A stretch of 64,000 nucleotides of DNA from Girardinichthys multiradiatus (GCF_021462225.1 NC_061812.1:39194675-39258674), one strand, 5' to 3'. Shown: positions 1 through 13,900, counted from the first letter of the stretch. The notes: a model not told the origin generated them from the sequence alone. A program made the numbers and translations.

Positions 1-868
1 AGCAGATGACATGGCACCCTAAATCATGACTGACTGTGGAAACTTCACACTAGACACCAAGCAACGTGAATTCTGTGCCTCTCCACTCTTCCTCTAGACC
101 CCACATTGATTTCCAAAAGAAATGCTGACTTTACTTTCACCTGAAAAGAGGACTTTGGACCACTGAGCAACAGTCCAGTTATTTTTCTCCTTGGCCAAGG
201 AAAGACGTTTCTGACATCGTCTCTGGAGGGGCTTGACACAAGGAATGAAACGTCTGTAACCTATGTGTAGGATTTGTCTGTTCATAGTGGCTCTTGATAT
301 ACTGGCTGACTCCAGCCTTAGTCCACTCCTTGAGAAGCTTTCCCAAATTCTTGAATGGATTTTGCATGACAATCCTCTCAAGACTGTCGTTTTCCCTGTT
401 GCTGGTGCAGCTTTTCCAATGATACTTTTTCTTTTCATTCAGCTTTCCATGAGTATTCTTGGATACAGCACTCTGAACAACCACCTTATTTAGCAGTTAC
501 CTTTTGTGGTTTCCTCTCCTTGTGGAGGGTGTCAGCGACTATCTTCTGAATATCTGTCAAGTCAGGAGTCCTCCCCATGATTGTGCATTCTTTTGACCCA
601 CACTGAGAGACCACATTGAGAGGCTCAGGAAACCTTTGTAGGCGTCTTTAATTAATTAGTTGATTAGGGGCTTACACTATGAGTTTCCAATATTTAATTT
701 TGGATTTTCACAATCTGTAAAACATAATCATCAAAATTATAAGACATAAAGACTTAAAATATTACACTTTATGTGTAATAAATCTATGATATATATGACT
801 TTAATTTGCTGTAATGAGGGACAAAAAATATTGAACCTTTTCTTGATTGTTTGAAATGTACCTGTAAA
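1..868 (-). mobile_element. Old Tc1-like DNA transposon, left part cut by window edge
   Basis: This is a decayed Tc1/mariner element read on the minus strand. A transposase start is recognisable near 578-576, where the reverse complement reads MGRTPDLTD, resembling the start of the intact transposase at 36862-37866. Further left, the minus strand gives NNWTVAQWSKVLFSGESK, the conserved strand around the first catalytic Asp, but that Asp has become Gly (SGES instead of SDES). Several frameshifts and stops interrupt the frame. The outer end lies near 868, where sequence resembling 'acctgta' ends the terminal repeat. The rest of the transposase lies outside the window. It is clearly non-functional and older than the three copies at 36.6, 51.5 and 60.8 kb. 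Confidence 0.85.
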
Positions 869-2167
869 AAAAAACACAAAAATAAGGCCGCCATCTAGCG
901 GTCACAAAGATCCTTGTTCCGTGACCAGATGAGGAAACGTGCTCGCAACGCGCACGCCTTGTGTGTGACCTGTCCTTATCCTCTGAGTCTATACCCAGCG
1001 GTGTCTCGCCTTTTCCCGCGGGATGTTTACCAAAACTAGAACTATGCATTCTGGTTCTGCACGGATACATAAACCTTCTGTTCTCGTGTCTAAAGACATG
1101 TATTCCTATTCACATATGGTTTAAATCTTTTTTTAGCATTAAAGTTTAAAGACAATCATGATAAATAAGCCTTATTAGATGACTAATAAAATCATGGCAC
1201 GGCCAAAAAAAAGATGCAATTGATTTTTACGACATGTGTTTCTTTGCAAAAAGCAGGTTCTTAATTTGTGTCGCCAATGCTTCGCAACAGCAGAACCTTA
1301 CTTTCGTTGAATAACAAAAAATAATTAGGAAATAGATTCCTTCCCTTTTGATTAATTCATTGCTCTTCCACTATCCATGCAGTTAAAGCGACACTTATGG
1401 TTGTTCCCACCCAAGTGTCTTCAATACCGGCTCAATTTTTTTCTTTTCTTTTGTCATAACAGGGGAAGGGTTGGTCTATAGTGGAGGATTATTTTCAGCA
1501 GAAGCCGTTTTAATAATCGTTCGGCTGAGCGACAAAATGTGTTTCAGCTCCGCGGTTCTATATGAGCGGTTTTCATAGAGGAGAAAATGCACTTATTTGG
1601 TTGAGGAAGCGCGTTTGTAATGATAAATGGATGGACTTTGAGCGTTGCACTCACGCTGTCAACGCATATTTCCAGCAGTTTCTCCCGCCCTCTCCTCCGA
1701 CAAAAAAACCCGACTTGCCATTAATGTGCAGCGTGTTGTGCGGGATCACAATGCGTAGTGGCTCGCTTTGGTGAGGCGTTATTGTGATTTAATTAAAAGT
1801 ACCAACTAATCCCACCTTTATAACGCATATATCGTGTTTGTTTTTACTTAGCAAATATAACAAGGAAGGAAAACAAAGCAACTCGTCATCTTTAACAACA
1901 ATCTATCGACTTCATCGGGAAGTGTATTGTTTTTCATGGGGACAAAAAGACACTTGTCGAAAGTGGGTCGATTAGCCTATATGTATGCAATTAATTTCAG
2001 CCGAACCTTTAACTATAAGTCCTGATTCCTCTGGGGATTTAAACAAGCCCTCTGACGACCATTTCCGTTACTGTATATGAATGTCAACGGGGGATGTCTG
2101 GGTCTTTCTTACATTTTGTGTGCGTGTTATAATTTTCCGACTCCACTCAGCTTGTCAGATGTTTTAT
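869..2167. other. Spacer with no recognised gene
   Basis: This AT-rich stretch has only short open frames with no recognisable domains. I see no exon, RNA gene or clear repeat in it. Confidence 0.5.
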
Positions 2168-2194
2168 TGTGTGTGTGTGTGTGTGTGTGTGTGC
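2168..2194. repeat. (TG)n microsatellite
   Basis: An uninterrupted TG dinucleotide run lies just upstream of the promoter-like cluster at 2240-2430. Confidence 0.95.
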
Positions 2195-2239
2195 GTGAAG
2201 ATGGAAGTCGGGATGATGATGAAGCCAGGCTCAGAGGCG

Positions 2240-2430
2240 GCAGAACATGCGCAGTGGACACTTGTGCCATATTGGAATGAGGTCGTGAAGGAAAAGTGCG
2301 TCAAACTAACGGAAGTAAGGCGACCCGACCCGCCACAGTAAAAACCCCACTCGTTGCCCTGGCGACGGTTGGAGCCATAGATGTCGAAGAGTAGAAGCCG
2401 CATAAGCGTCAACGTCGCCGCCATATTAGA
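2240..2430. promoter_or_regulatory. CpG-containing promoter-like cluster (NRF1-, RFX- and YY1-type motifs)
   Basis: Three well-known core-promoter motifs sit within 200 bp. An NRF1-like half site (CATGCGCA) lies near 2247. A near-ideal RFX X-box, GTTGCCCTGGCGAC, is at 2353-2366. A YY1 motif in reverse orientation, GCCGCCATATT, is at 2417-2427. CpG dinucleotides are denser here than in the flanks. This could be an alternative or divergent promoter; no upstream gene is visible. Its role is inferred. Confidence 0.45.
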
Positions 2431-2810
2431 GAGAGACATTTTTCGGTCAAACGGATGCAACATGTAACGTAAAACAGTTCAGTTTGAATGTTTTTCGGTT
2501 AAGCTGTGTGATTCTGTGTTCTGTTGAGATACTGTGAAGCTAGAGGCATTTTTACAAAGCTGAAATATTGGGAGCCCAGACCAACCCGGCCCAGAAATAT
2601 GATATAAAGCATGTTTTTATTTTTATTTTTAGGAATTTCTGTACAAGTAATGTGCCTGGGAAGTTTTACCTTTACAAGGTAAACTAAACAAAAGAAAATC
2701 GTAATTTTACTTTCCACTGCAGCAGGAGTAAAACACCTAGACGACTAAGAAAACCGTATTTAGGTCTAAAAGTCTAACAATGCCTAGCTATGTAGTGAGG
2801 CCTTGGCAGC

Positions 2811-2812
2811 CA

Positions 2813-2860
<48 letters not shown>
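2811..2860. repeat. Compound (CA)n(TA)n microsatellite
   Basis: A CA dinucleotide run passes directly into a TA run of about 28 bp. Confidence 0.95.
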
Positions 2861-2863
<3 letters not shown>

Positions 2864-3109
2864 GATTAGGATTGATACTATCATTACAAATCTTACAAAT
2901 ATTATTCTTGTTGACATTTAAGCGCATTTTGTCCACGTGTTTTCTGCATATCGAGTTGTCTGAAACTTTACCACTATTGGTTCTAAAATTAAAAATTACT
3001 TATTATGTACCAAATGGCTGATCGATATAAGCTGATTGTCAACTTTTGTGTTTTATTTGTGAGGAAACCCCCGTTTTCAACCATACCTTGCATTGGTTTA
3101 CAAGGCGAC

Positions 3110-3329
3110 ATGCCACTCACAATATGGCGGCGCGCTGACGTATCGTTTCCACAGCCCAAGATGCCGAAACAGCGCCATACGTCTATGGGGGTTGCGAGAC
3201 GGCTGTCTTATTTTGAAAGGTTTCCCCGGTACTCCGGCTTTTTCACTCACGCTGGATTAACACTGCTGCGATAGCGAGCAGGCGGAGAGGAACGGCATCT
3301 AAAAACCGACTTGGAAAAACTACTTATCG
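3110..3329 (+). promoter_or_regulatory. sfmbt1: Probable sfmbt1 promoter and non-coding first exon
   Basis: A forward YY1 motif, AATATGGCGGC, lies at 3121-3131 and is followed within 10 bp by a CRE-like TGACGT. CpG-rich sequence continues to a good splice donor, ATCG|GTAAGA, with the putative exon ending at 3329. The first coding exon of sfmbt1 starts with an acceptor at 10898, so a 5'UTR exon here spliced over a 7.6-kb intron is the simplest model. The TSS and the splice are inferred and not shown by the sequence. Confidence 0.5.
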
Positions 3330-6300
3330 GTAAGAGGCGAATTCAGCGACTAAATATTCACGTACTGTGTGTAGTTTTTCAGGTATTTCTACCAGTGTTT
3401 GGTGTAGTGGGGGCGCGTTCGCCGTTTTTCCCGTCTCTCAAAAAGATGAGTCGGCTTCGGTCGAGTGTAAGCGCCCTTATTGCTCACTAAGCTTGCTCCT
3501 ATATTGCTCCAGCCGTGTCGTTCAGTAACTTGACTCGGACCCAGTTGGTCCCACCATGTGTCCAAAGAGTCCCGCACGGCCCTGACACGCATCGGGACGG
3601 GTTTTTTAATTCATCGGGGCGCATTTTAATCCGGTACGTGTCATGTTTTGCTCAGTGTGAAAGTTGGACCGTCAGCGCAGTGATCGTCTCTCTGCAAAAG
3701 CCATTCTTGGCCCCATCTCTCTGTGTTTCTGAATGCAGCGGGTTGTCCAAACAAGCGTTGCAATCTTACTGCAAAGGCACTTAAAAAAAAAAAAAATTTG
3801 TGTGGAAATTTCCACTTATTTGGCCTTGAATAACTCAGTATATTTTCTAACGTCGTAGCATTACATAATGAAGGTTGCACGAGCTCATCCGATTTGTGTT
3901 TCTCAAAGACGATCGCCAAAAACGCCACAAAAAACAAACGAGAGTTTTAGACGCGGATAAACGGGAGGATGCGTTGCACAAACTAAACTGTTGACATTTT
4001 TCCACGTTGACTGAATGTAACCGATATTTCTTGTGGCCTCTTAACTTCCCTATTGTGCAACTTGAGAGATACGCTGGCAGCGCACTGCTCCGACTGACGT
4101 GCCGCTACAGCAGCGACAGCAGCTTCTCTGCAAGTGTGTGACTTCTGTTATTTAACAAGATGGGAAAATAAGGTTTTTTTTTAATTATTTATTTATTATA
4201 GCGTGCTGTTTGGTCTGAAGTTGTAGCAGGATTGACAATATGTTGGCTCTAAGCAAGCCAGCTTATGGCTTTTAGAGCCGATAGTACATGTTGCCCATAT
4301 TAATGCTGTTGAACTTATTAAAATGTCCTATGAGGTGTGATCTACACCTCAGAGTGCTTATTGGCTGTTCATGTCCCCCATATTATATAACTTCCAAGCC
4401 ATAATGTATCAGCTCTTTCATCAAAGCAATTTTTATCAAATAAAAAAAGTTTATTTCTATGGGAGACAGGCCTGCATGCTGCAGTTTACTTGGGTTTTAA
4501 AATATTCTGGTACAAAAAGCAAACAAAATGAATTAAATTTTTGTCAATGAACACACCAACCAAACAGCATTTACCTTGGTACCCTTGTTTTAGTTTCATA
4601 AAAGTCATATAATGGTTATTGAAATGTGCTTTGATGCTAAAAAAAGATATAATCTTGTTGTACCTTCATTTTTTTGTTGGGTTCCAAACTATCACCTCAC
4701 ATCAAAGAACCTGCTGCACATTCTCTTTTATCTTTTTCAGTGCTTAGGAAAAAAATGGACTTGGCAGCTCAGACCTCAAAGACAACCCTGATTGGCCAAG
4801 AAAGGCCTGATTAGTGCTTCTCTAATTAACAGTAAAAGCTCAGGTTTCCAGACATGCTATTTAATGGGATGTTATTCAAATATTTGACTCTATAGACTTG
4901 TATTTCAACATAAAACAGAATAGAGAAATCTTCCAATCTTCTGTGTGGAGTTTGCCCCTTTCTTCTGTTACATTTTCATGCTGTGAACTAGCCATGGGTA
5001 CCCACAAAATTCTCACGGTATGATAATCTTCAGTATAAAAATACCACGTTTTCACCATACCAGGGCAAATAGAAATATTTGATTACATCATCATGTTGCC
5101 TTTATTTAAAAAGAGAAAAACAACAAGTATTTATTCTTCTGCTAAAGGAATATAACATTGCAGCTAAAATAATGCCTTTATATATTTGGTATTTTGATAC
5201 TGGTATATGGAGTTAAGCCCAAAAGGTTAGATACACACCTGCCTAATTTATTATTAGTTGGAATATTTTTTTTCCTGTCCTGGTCTTAACATAAGATAGG
5301 CTGATATTGGCTGGTTAATTAGTCAGGCTATCTGCTAGGGTAGCCAGGCAGCAGTCAGTTGCTTAACAGAGAGAGCTGCTCTTAGTTTAACTTTAGTTCT
5401 ATATAAGTGTCATCTTCATTGGACTGATGGCGCTTCTTCAGTTTCCACACCATCCAAGGACTGCCCGTGTTTTTCCAAACAATGAAATTAGTTTTCTTCT
5501 AAGCAAAGTTAAGGTCTTCTTTAGGCCAGCTCACTGGCAATGCTCAGCAACAGGTGGGGGAGGGGAGCACAGCATTACTTTATGTTCTGTATAGCTGGAA
5601 AAAACTCTGGTCATTCCAGCAATGTTTTGATGAAAAACTTTGAAATTGTAACCTTTTAAGACCTTATATTAGAGCGTAATACTTGTATTCTTACAGTCAA
5701 CACAGCAAAAACAACTAGTGTCAATTCAGTTCTATTTGGGTGAAGGCAGATCTAATGCCTCAAGGTAGGAAAAACACTGCTGTGTCATATGACATGTTGA
5801 TGATATCCAAGACATAAATAAAAGCATTTTTTATGTGAAAACAGTTGCAGGATATTAAAATTGAATGAAGATGTAATAATGTATTTTTGTAATGTATATT
5901 GCAATATGAAAAATAACAGTGATAATAGTAATATGAGAAGGATTTTAAAATAAAGATTTCTGAAGGTGGTGAACTCTGAGGAGATTTTGAGCGCAGATGA
6001 TAATTTTCCTTTTATACTCTGGGGATGTGTTTTTTTTTCTAGGAGCTGTCCTTTCTGAAATTATACGGGCATACAGCTTGTTTCTATGCAACAAACAGAA
6101 AGGCAGATGAGAGCCGTGACTCTGCTGAAGGGATTTTTCTACAGCGGTTGATTCACCGTGGCACCATTGTATCCAATACTTTACTGTTAGTTCAAGTTAA
6201 ACTTTTTTTCTTTTGCGACGTTCAGATCTGGCTCTGGTTTTGTCTGAGTGATCAAATAAACTGGTAGTGTTGGATCATGTTACAGTAGTAATTACAAGCC

Positions 6301-9300
6301 TTCAATAAATAGGCCTTACCTGTCTTTTTGTTTTTTTCCTTTTGGGAAATTATTCTCTCTGTTGCTCAAATGCATTAATAGCTGGTTTTATGTCTCAAAT
6401 TGTCCTCTTGGGGTTTTCATCTCTGGCAACTATAGTACTTTATAAGTTATTTAGAAATAAAACAGAAAAACTTCCGCTAAAGCAGACTTCTCTGCATATC
6501 CTTTTGCTCAATCCTGCTTTTGACAGATCTAGCAACCTTTTTGGGTCGAATCTTACCTGCGTCCTGTAGCAGACTGCTGCCAAAACATCTCCAGCAGTGC
6601 AGGGACTCGCCATCCTTTCATCACTTCACTTTCCCCCTCCTGTTCTGTCACCAGCTGCATTACATTTTAGTCAACTGCAGGGCACAGAAAATACATTCTT
6701 TTTTTATTTGTTTTATCTGAGGGAGCATTTGAAGTTATTGTAAGGAGATTTAAGATTGAATTTAAGCACACAATTTTATCTGTGGTGAGTTAGTCAGTTA
6801 CAGAGCAGCCTCAGAATCTCGGAATCTGAATGATCGTCTCTCCATTTTTAGCATCTTGTCTAATCCCGACAGAACAGGCTGCATCTGAGGAAGCGTCGTG
6901 TTGTCTGATACCAGAAACAGAAAAAATATGGAAATGATCTCAGTTTTCTAAGACTCAAGCTTTGTAAAAGTAGATTATATGAGGGAATAGGATAAAGGCA
7001 AACACAAAGAGTGACCTTCAGCCAAATGCAAACACTTATTAGAGAAACAATAAGTGTTTTTTTCCCTGCCTATTATTTCTTTAAAATAATGCGTCTTTTT
7101 AAATCTATCACTGCATACAGTCAGAGCCTTACATAGACTAAACATGCTTCTAAAAAGGTGCTTCACCACACCAGCTCCGTTCAGCAGAGCAGCTGTGCCG
7201 CCAAACAGTTCACAATAATTACATTTCACCCTGTTTTGACACTTAAAGACAGACTTCATTGCTCTCATCGGACCACCAGTAGAAAAAAAGGCAACAAAGG
7301 TGAAGATCCAAGTCATGCTGTCAGTTTTTTGGGGTTAAACCCCATCAGCTAAAGTGTGTCTTTAACAAAGGGTGACTATTTCTCAGTACAGTTTGTTTTC
7401 CTCCAGTGCGGACCCCTTCCACACCTGTTGCTGTACACTGCCAGTTAGCTGGCTAAAAGAAGTATGCTCTGGCTTATAAGAGAAAAAAAAAAGTGAATGT
7501 TTGGAAATATGTCAAGTCAGAAAAACACAGATGTCGAAACTAGAAGGCTGCCAGCAACACTCATATTAAGATAAAACTGCTAGCTGCAACATGCTAGGTA
7601 CAGCTAACTGCAGGCGCCATCAAAACAGCTAGACTAACTAATCAGCTAATATCCTTCATGTTTATTTTAATGAACGACCAAAATATATACTGTTTGTGCT
7701 CAAGTCTATGAATGTAAATCAAAAAAGGAATAAATGAATGTTATAAATAACTTTTAAACTTTAATAATCAATATAATGTCTCAGAAGTTGTATAAACAAT
7801 TGTTTCTTGTCCTTCAATAAAATCAGTCTGATCATGTTATTTCTAAATATGTTTTATTTAGTAAGGTAAGTACTATGATACAGTAAAACTGTGGTAATTT
7901 ATACTGTGAAAATCTCTTACCTGCCCATGCTTAATAAATACTTCACAGTTTAGTAAATTTAGCCCCAGTCTTACTCTATTGTGCAGCACTAATTGCAAGA
8001 GAAAATTCTACTTTATTTCTGCCTGATAACTGCTTATGTTGTAAAGTAACCAATGGTGAGCTACAGATGCCATCAAGCAGAGTTTGGGGAGAGGTGCAAC
8101 TGTGTTTTAGTAGATTTACATTATCAGATTGTGCTTCCCACCCAGGGACATCGGAGGCTCAAAAAGGCGTTTTTAGAAAAGCTCCATGGCATGTTAAGTG
8201 CTGATGAGAATGCGATTTGTTAAGTGCTTGTAAAGGGGATATGTAGCGTGGATTTCAGTTTTCTCTGAGTGCTTGTTTGTGTTTGTGCGTGTCTGCTTTG
8301 GCGTGGGTGTGTGCACATTTGGCCCTCTCGTCTTTTGGGTTCAGTCATATTGTCGGTTGATGTGAGTTTTAGGCAGACCGCTGCTAACTGTGGTCCACAT
8401 AGACCACTTTACTGCGTGCAAACAGGGAAGTCGCTTTTCTTCCTGTCTGGCTGTACGAGCCGAGGATGCAGTGAACTTCTGCAAAAGCTATGGCTCGTGC
8501 AGCCTGATGGGCCTGTGCAAAATCAACCGAGTTTCATGTGGAAACTTAAAAAGATCCAGATTGGAATGAGAAGGGTGTTCAGGTTATTATTTTTTTTTCT
8601 CAGCTGTAGAATTGAAGTTTCTATCATAAAACAAGTATTTCTACTGCTTTCGTTACTGCTCTTTTTTTCCTCTCTCTTTCAAAGACTCCCCCCTTCCTCC
8701 TCCTCCTCCTCCTCCTCCCAGGACAATGAGGACCTCTGGTTTGTGTGTCTTTGTCAGAGAGAGAGGCGAAAAGACAGAGAAAGTCTGTTGCAGGGTCATG
8801 GGTGAAAGGTGGTGCTGATCCTGGCAGAGCACCGGGGTCGCAGTGGCAGGCCGGTGGTCGGGAGGGGTCGGCCCTCGGCGGCGGCCCGTTTTAATAGAGA
8901 TGTCAGATGTGACAAAGACGAGGCTGACAGCACGGCTGAATGGAGCTGAGCTGACTGAGCGGCTACCCTCGGCACCAGCTCTCCCTTCTTTCGCATTCAC
9001 GCCACCGTCTCTTGTTGCTTTAAATGATTTCATCTGCTTTTCACAATCATGCGGGGTCACCTCCGCGTGTCAAAGCTATCCACATTCAAGTCAAACGACT
9101 GTTTCAGTCTTCCTCACCAGTTCTGGAAAAGGCTCACAATTAGGATTTCAAAAAAAAAATTTAAATTCACTAGTTGAAACGACTCCTTGCGAGATTACAT
9201 TTTCCAGCCATCTGGGGTGTTACTTAGGTGCTAAGCGCAGGACCATAAGAGAAGCTTTTAGAATATTAATGTTCTAACTTAAGATTTGGCAGCATTGTTT

Positions 9301-9487
9301 AACAAAAGCCAGCACTCCTCATTTAAGAAAAAATTCCAAGAGACTGAAACAAGGGCACATTTATTTTGTTCTTGGCCCTGATGCTAATTAAGGATGCTGA
9401 AATTCTTTTTGTCTTGAGCCTGAAATTCCACTCACTACTTCACACCACTCTGGCTGACTGTGAGTGGGTTCAGGCAATGTGAAGTAC
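3330..9487. other. Putative sfmbt1 intron 1, left part; no gene recognised
   Basis: No exon or RNA gene is recognised. The open frames near 8.3-9.3 kb (up to 178 codons) have low-complexity Ser/Leu-rich translations and include a (TCC)n run at about 8697-8718, so I regard them as chance frames. Confidence 0.5.
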
Positions 9488-9986
9488 TTTGTCTTGCAAA
9501 AGTATTCATACCACTTTTTTCACGTGTCGTCATGATAAAACCATAAACTATAATGTATTTTTTTAGGGTTTTGTGACAGACCAACATAAGGTCATGCATA
9601 ATTATAAAGTGGAAGAAAAATGGTGCAAATCTGAAAAGTGTGGCATGCATTTACTTCGATAGCCTAAATAAAATTAAATCCCACCAACTGCCTTCAGAAG
9701 TCCCCTTATCAGACAGAGTCCACCTGTGTGTAATTTAATGTGTTTAAAATCAGCTGTTCTGCGAAGGCCTCAGAGGTTTGTTGGAGAACATCAGTGAACT
9801 TTAGGATCTAAAACAGTATCCTAAAGTTTAAATATCTCATGGGGCAGTAGCATTAATCAGAGAAGCCTAGAGGTCCAATGTAAAGTTGAGCCAAAAATTA
9901 TTCATACCCCTTGCAGATTTAGATTTAATTTTATTTTTTCATTCAGTCCAGAAGTTTATTTCTGGTTGAAAATGTGACATCTCTGA

Positions 9987-10017
<31 letters not shown>

Positions 10018-10723
10018 TCTGTTGTAATTTAAATTTTGTTAAAGCTTGGCATGTCAGAAATTATTTCTACTCTTATACTTGATTGTTAATGAGATACAGC
10101 TCTCAAGCGCTTCTTATAATGGCTGAGCTGCTTGTTTTAATTGGTAGAGGAATGGCAGAAGACTAACACTGCACGTCACCATAGTCACACCATTCTTACT
10201 GTCAAACATGATGGTGTCAGCATCATGCTGTGGGGGTGTTTTTCTTCAGCAGGGACAAGGAAGATGGCTATAGTTGATGGGGAGATGGATGGCGCTAAAT
10301 ACAGGACAAGCAAACCTGTTAGAGCAGCATAAGACTTGAGACTGAGGTGCAGATTTACCTTCCAGCAGGACAATGATCTTAAGACAGCCAGAGCTAGAAA
10401 GGTTTAGATTAAAGTTTATTCAAATTTAAGTCTCTTATGTGCTAAGCACACACAGAAAAACCCAAAAGGAAGGTAGGTAACTGCAGCAAATTGTGCTTCT
10501 GAAAAATATTGACCCAGGGTGTTAAATACAAATGAACGCCACACTTTTCAGATTTATTTGTTGAAAAGTCTGAAAGCAATATATCCTTTTCCTTCCCCTT
10601 CACAACAATTCACTACTTTGTTAGTCTGTCACAGAAAATGCCCCAAAAATACAAAGAAATTTGTGGATATAGTGTGAAAAAATAGAAATGTTATAGAGGC
10701 ATGCATACTATTTGAAAGGTGCT
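9488..10723 (+). mobile_element. Degenerate Tc1-like transposon with internal deletion
   Basis: The left end reads 'cttgcaaaagtattcatacc' and the right end near 10723 is a diverged inverted copy, as is typical of old fish Tc1-like elements. At about 10185-10250 a translated stretch contains [19 protein letters not shown], the Tc1 transposase motif between the first and second catalytic Asp residues. Most of the transposase is missing or broken, and an (AT)n run at 9995-10019 lies inside. The element sits in putative sfmbt1 intron 1. Confidence 0.8.
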
Positions 10724-10988
10724 AAATGTTTCATTGCATTTGCAAGAGATGGGGAGATTGTGGGAGTTTTCGCATTAACAGTCTGGTGGCACCTTACATA
10801 TATCTTATTGTTGAAATTAATTTCAGGCGGCGTGATATTGTGCAAAATAAAACAATGAAATGGCTGAATATCTATTGTTGTTCTTCTTTCTTCCTAGAAG
10901 TTTGGACCGGTTTTGTCTCGCTGGAGAACAATCCTTCTCAACTGATCCTTCTCAGAGCTCAGAGTCTCAGCCTAAAGGGGGCACAAGC

Positions 10989-13900
10989 ATGAGCCAGGAG
11001 GCGCTTGAGTCTGGTAAGAACTCTACGAGCGGCTGCGTGAAATAAGTTGCACAAGAGGCTGGAAAGGACGGTAGGAAAATAAATGTGTGTTTTCCAGATG
11101 GAGACTGTGCTCAGGATGTGGCTGACTTTAGCTGGGATGACTACCTGGAGGAGACTGAAGCTGTAGCTGTGCCCCATCACGCCTTCAAACATGTAGGTGA
11201 AAGGTTTATTTTAGCTCCTTATGATTGTTTACTAAGCTGGTGTTTGGAGAACTCAGATAAGAGTGACTTTCAAATAATGCTCTAACATGAAAAAATAATT
11301 CAAATGATCAGAGTTAATCAGCTTTCCAGGCAAGAACGCAAAATTCATGTGCTGTCAACCCTCTGGCTTCAAACGGTTATAATGTTGTTGTTTTTTTCGC
11401 ATAAAATCTAGTATATTAAAGTTTATTTTAAATGATCCTTATGATCTTCATGTCTCAGGTGGACCAGGGACTCCAGACAGGACTGACCCCAGGCATGAAG
11501 CTGGAGGTATGTGTCCGCACAGAGGCCGGCAGCCATTACTGGGTGGCCACCATCATCACCACATGCGGCCAGCTGCTGCTGCTGCGCTACGAAGGCTACC
11601 AGGACGACCGGCGCGCTGATTTCTGGTGCGACATCATGGCCGCAGACCTCCACCCATTGGGCTGGAGCCGGCAGCACGGCAAAACCATGAGGCCCCCTGA
11701 GGGTGAGTTGTTGTCACTGATTCTGAGAACACTGGATACAGTTGTCTGTGGTTAGAGATGAAGCAGATCCAGAGGTGTGCTGATGTACAAACCCACAGAC
11801 TCAGCTAGGTGCTGCTTTATACTGTATTTGGCTCTAAAATGCCAGGTTGCCATTAGGTATATTTGTTCCTTCTGATCAGGGTGCCCCTGACCTTTATAAA
11901 AAATCTTTAGTTAATAAAATTAGTTTTGAGAACACATAGTCCCTTGAAAAAGTATTCACACCCATTAGATATTTTTTTATGTTTTGACATGTCACAACCT
12001 CAATGTATTTTACCCAGATTTTATGTGATGGACCAACACAAAGTAGTCCATAATTAGGATGTGAGGAAAAGGATAATAGGCTTCCAATATATTTTACAAA
12101 TGAAAATGTTAATAATTTGAGTGTGCATACATTCATTTAGCTCCATCCATCTTACTATCAACTGTGACCAGCTTACATGTCCTTTCTGAAGAAAAGCATC
12201 CCCACAGCATGATGCTGCCACCACCATGTATCACAGTGGGGGTAGTGTTCAGGGTATTAGTTTTCTACCGCTTATAGTTTTTTGCATGCAGGGCAAATTC
12301 CAAAAGGCTGCCATTATTTCCACATGTGTGTTTCTTTTTACATAATAAAATGTAATTAATGTTTCAACTGCTTTCTACATAGCAATAACAAGAAGTAACC
12401 TAAACACTGACTGTGAACCCTTTGCTTTAGGTGTGCGTGAGAAACACCCAGAGTGGGAGGCTCTGTTAGAGAAGGCCTTGGCTGAGGAGTGCAGTGCGCC
12501 TGCCAGTCTGCTGGAAATGGTAAGGAAGGGGTTCTGAGCATCTGTCCACCCTTAAACTCTGAAGGTACTCACAGCTAGGGAGGGAACCTACCTTCAATAA
12601 CTATTCCAACTCCCTGTGTGTGTGCCTTTAACAACCGTTTTGCCAGTAACATTTAAGTAAAATTGTTGTGTTTGCCACAATAAAGTCAGATCACAACTGT
12701 TATTCTGTTGAAGTCAGTAATAATAACTGACAGATTTAAAGAAAGAAAAACACCAAACTGCCAGTTTATAGCCTCAGGTGATCAGAGCAACAAATGTACA
12801 CACAAACATACATTTAACACTATGGTGTTTTACTTTCTGTTTTACTTTCAGGCTGACAGCACTTGGTTCAGTTTCTGATACTAAGTTTGAAAATGCAACT
12901 TTCATATTGAAAATACCTGAACAAAATAATGAAGTCTGGTATGTGCGACTGTAAAACACAGCGTTTTCTTAGCATTAGTTTACACCACTAAGGCTATGAT
13001 GGTAAAAGTAAATTCAGAGTAAGAACGACTTGTGAAAAGCTTCACTTTTTAGTTTGCTTTCAGCCTCTGGGCTTCAGTTCTGCCACTTAGTTACACTGTG
13101 CATTATCCTTCCTTGCCAAGGTGTGTGTTCACATGTGCCTGTGCAAACGTGCGCTGTCAGCTTCTCATTTATAACCTCTGTCAATCCTCAGCCCCAACGT
13201 GGCCGAGACCCGGTGGAGCTTTTGACTGCGGGCTGTTACGTGGAGCTCCAGGACAGCATCGACCCGGGGTTGGCCTGGGCCACGGAGGTGGAGGAGAATG
13301 TTGGAGGGAGGCTGAAGCTGCGTCTGTTGGGCACTGAAGGCCTCCCAGACACACCCGCAACCCTCTGGCTCTTTTATCTCCACCCACGCCTACACCCACC
13401 TGGCTGGGCTAAAGAGCACGGCTGCACCCTGAGACCTCCTTCGGGTTAGTTCCTCTGACCCTGGTCAAGTTTTATGTTTATAGGAAAATTGCATAAATGT
13501 AATGGAGGGAAATTACAATTTGGAGAAAAAAATGCAACAGATAATGTTTGATCACCTACCCTATTTAGTGAAAGCATGTTTGTTTTTCTGTGCTGACAAC
13601 AAAATAAAGTGACACAGTGACCCATTAGAGCTTGAAATTAGTTTTCTATTTGTGATTGAAGTAATTTTAAGGACTAAAGGCTGTAAATACAATCTTGTTT
13701 GTATGCAGGATGTAAAAATGGCTGCATACTGTATGTCCTGACACAGCTGGTTTCTCCTCTACTGCCACTACAGCTAAAGGCTTATTGATTTTTAATGCCA
13801 GGCTTTTTTGCTACTGTAGTTTTTTATACATTTGGACACTGCTTACAGAAGCAAGAAACAGAAAGCAGTGAGAAGTGAAACTCTTCTCAAGGATGTCAGT

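Noticed and set aside
1..2460. An upstream neighbour gene (RFT1 or other) near the left edge
   Set aside because: No exon matching a known protein was found; only Tc1 remains and promoter-like motifs.
8269..9277. Long open frames (178, 135 and 144 codons) on both strands
   Set aside because: Low-complexity Ser/Leu/Pro translations, partly from a (TCC)n run, with no domain and no splice context; chance frames in an intron.
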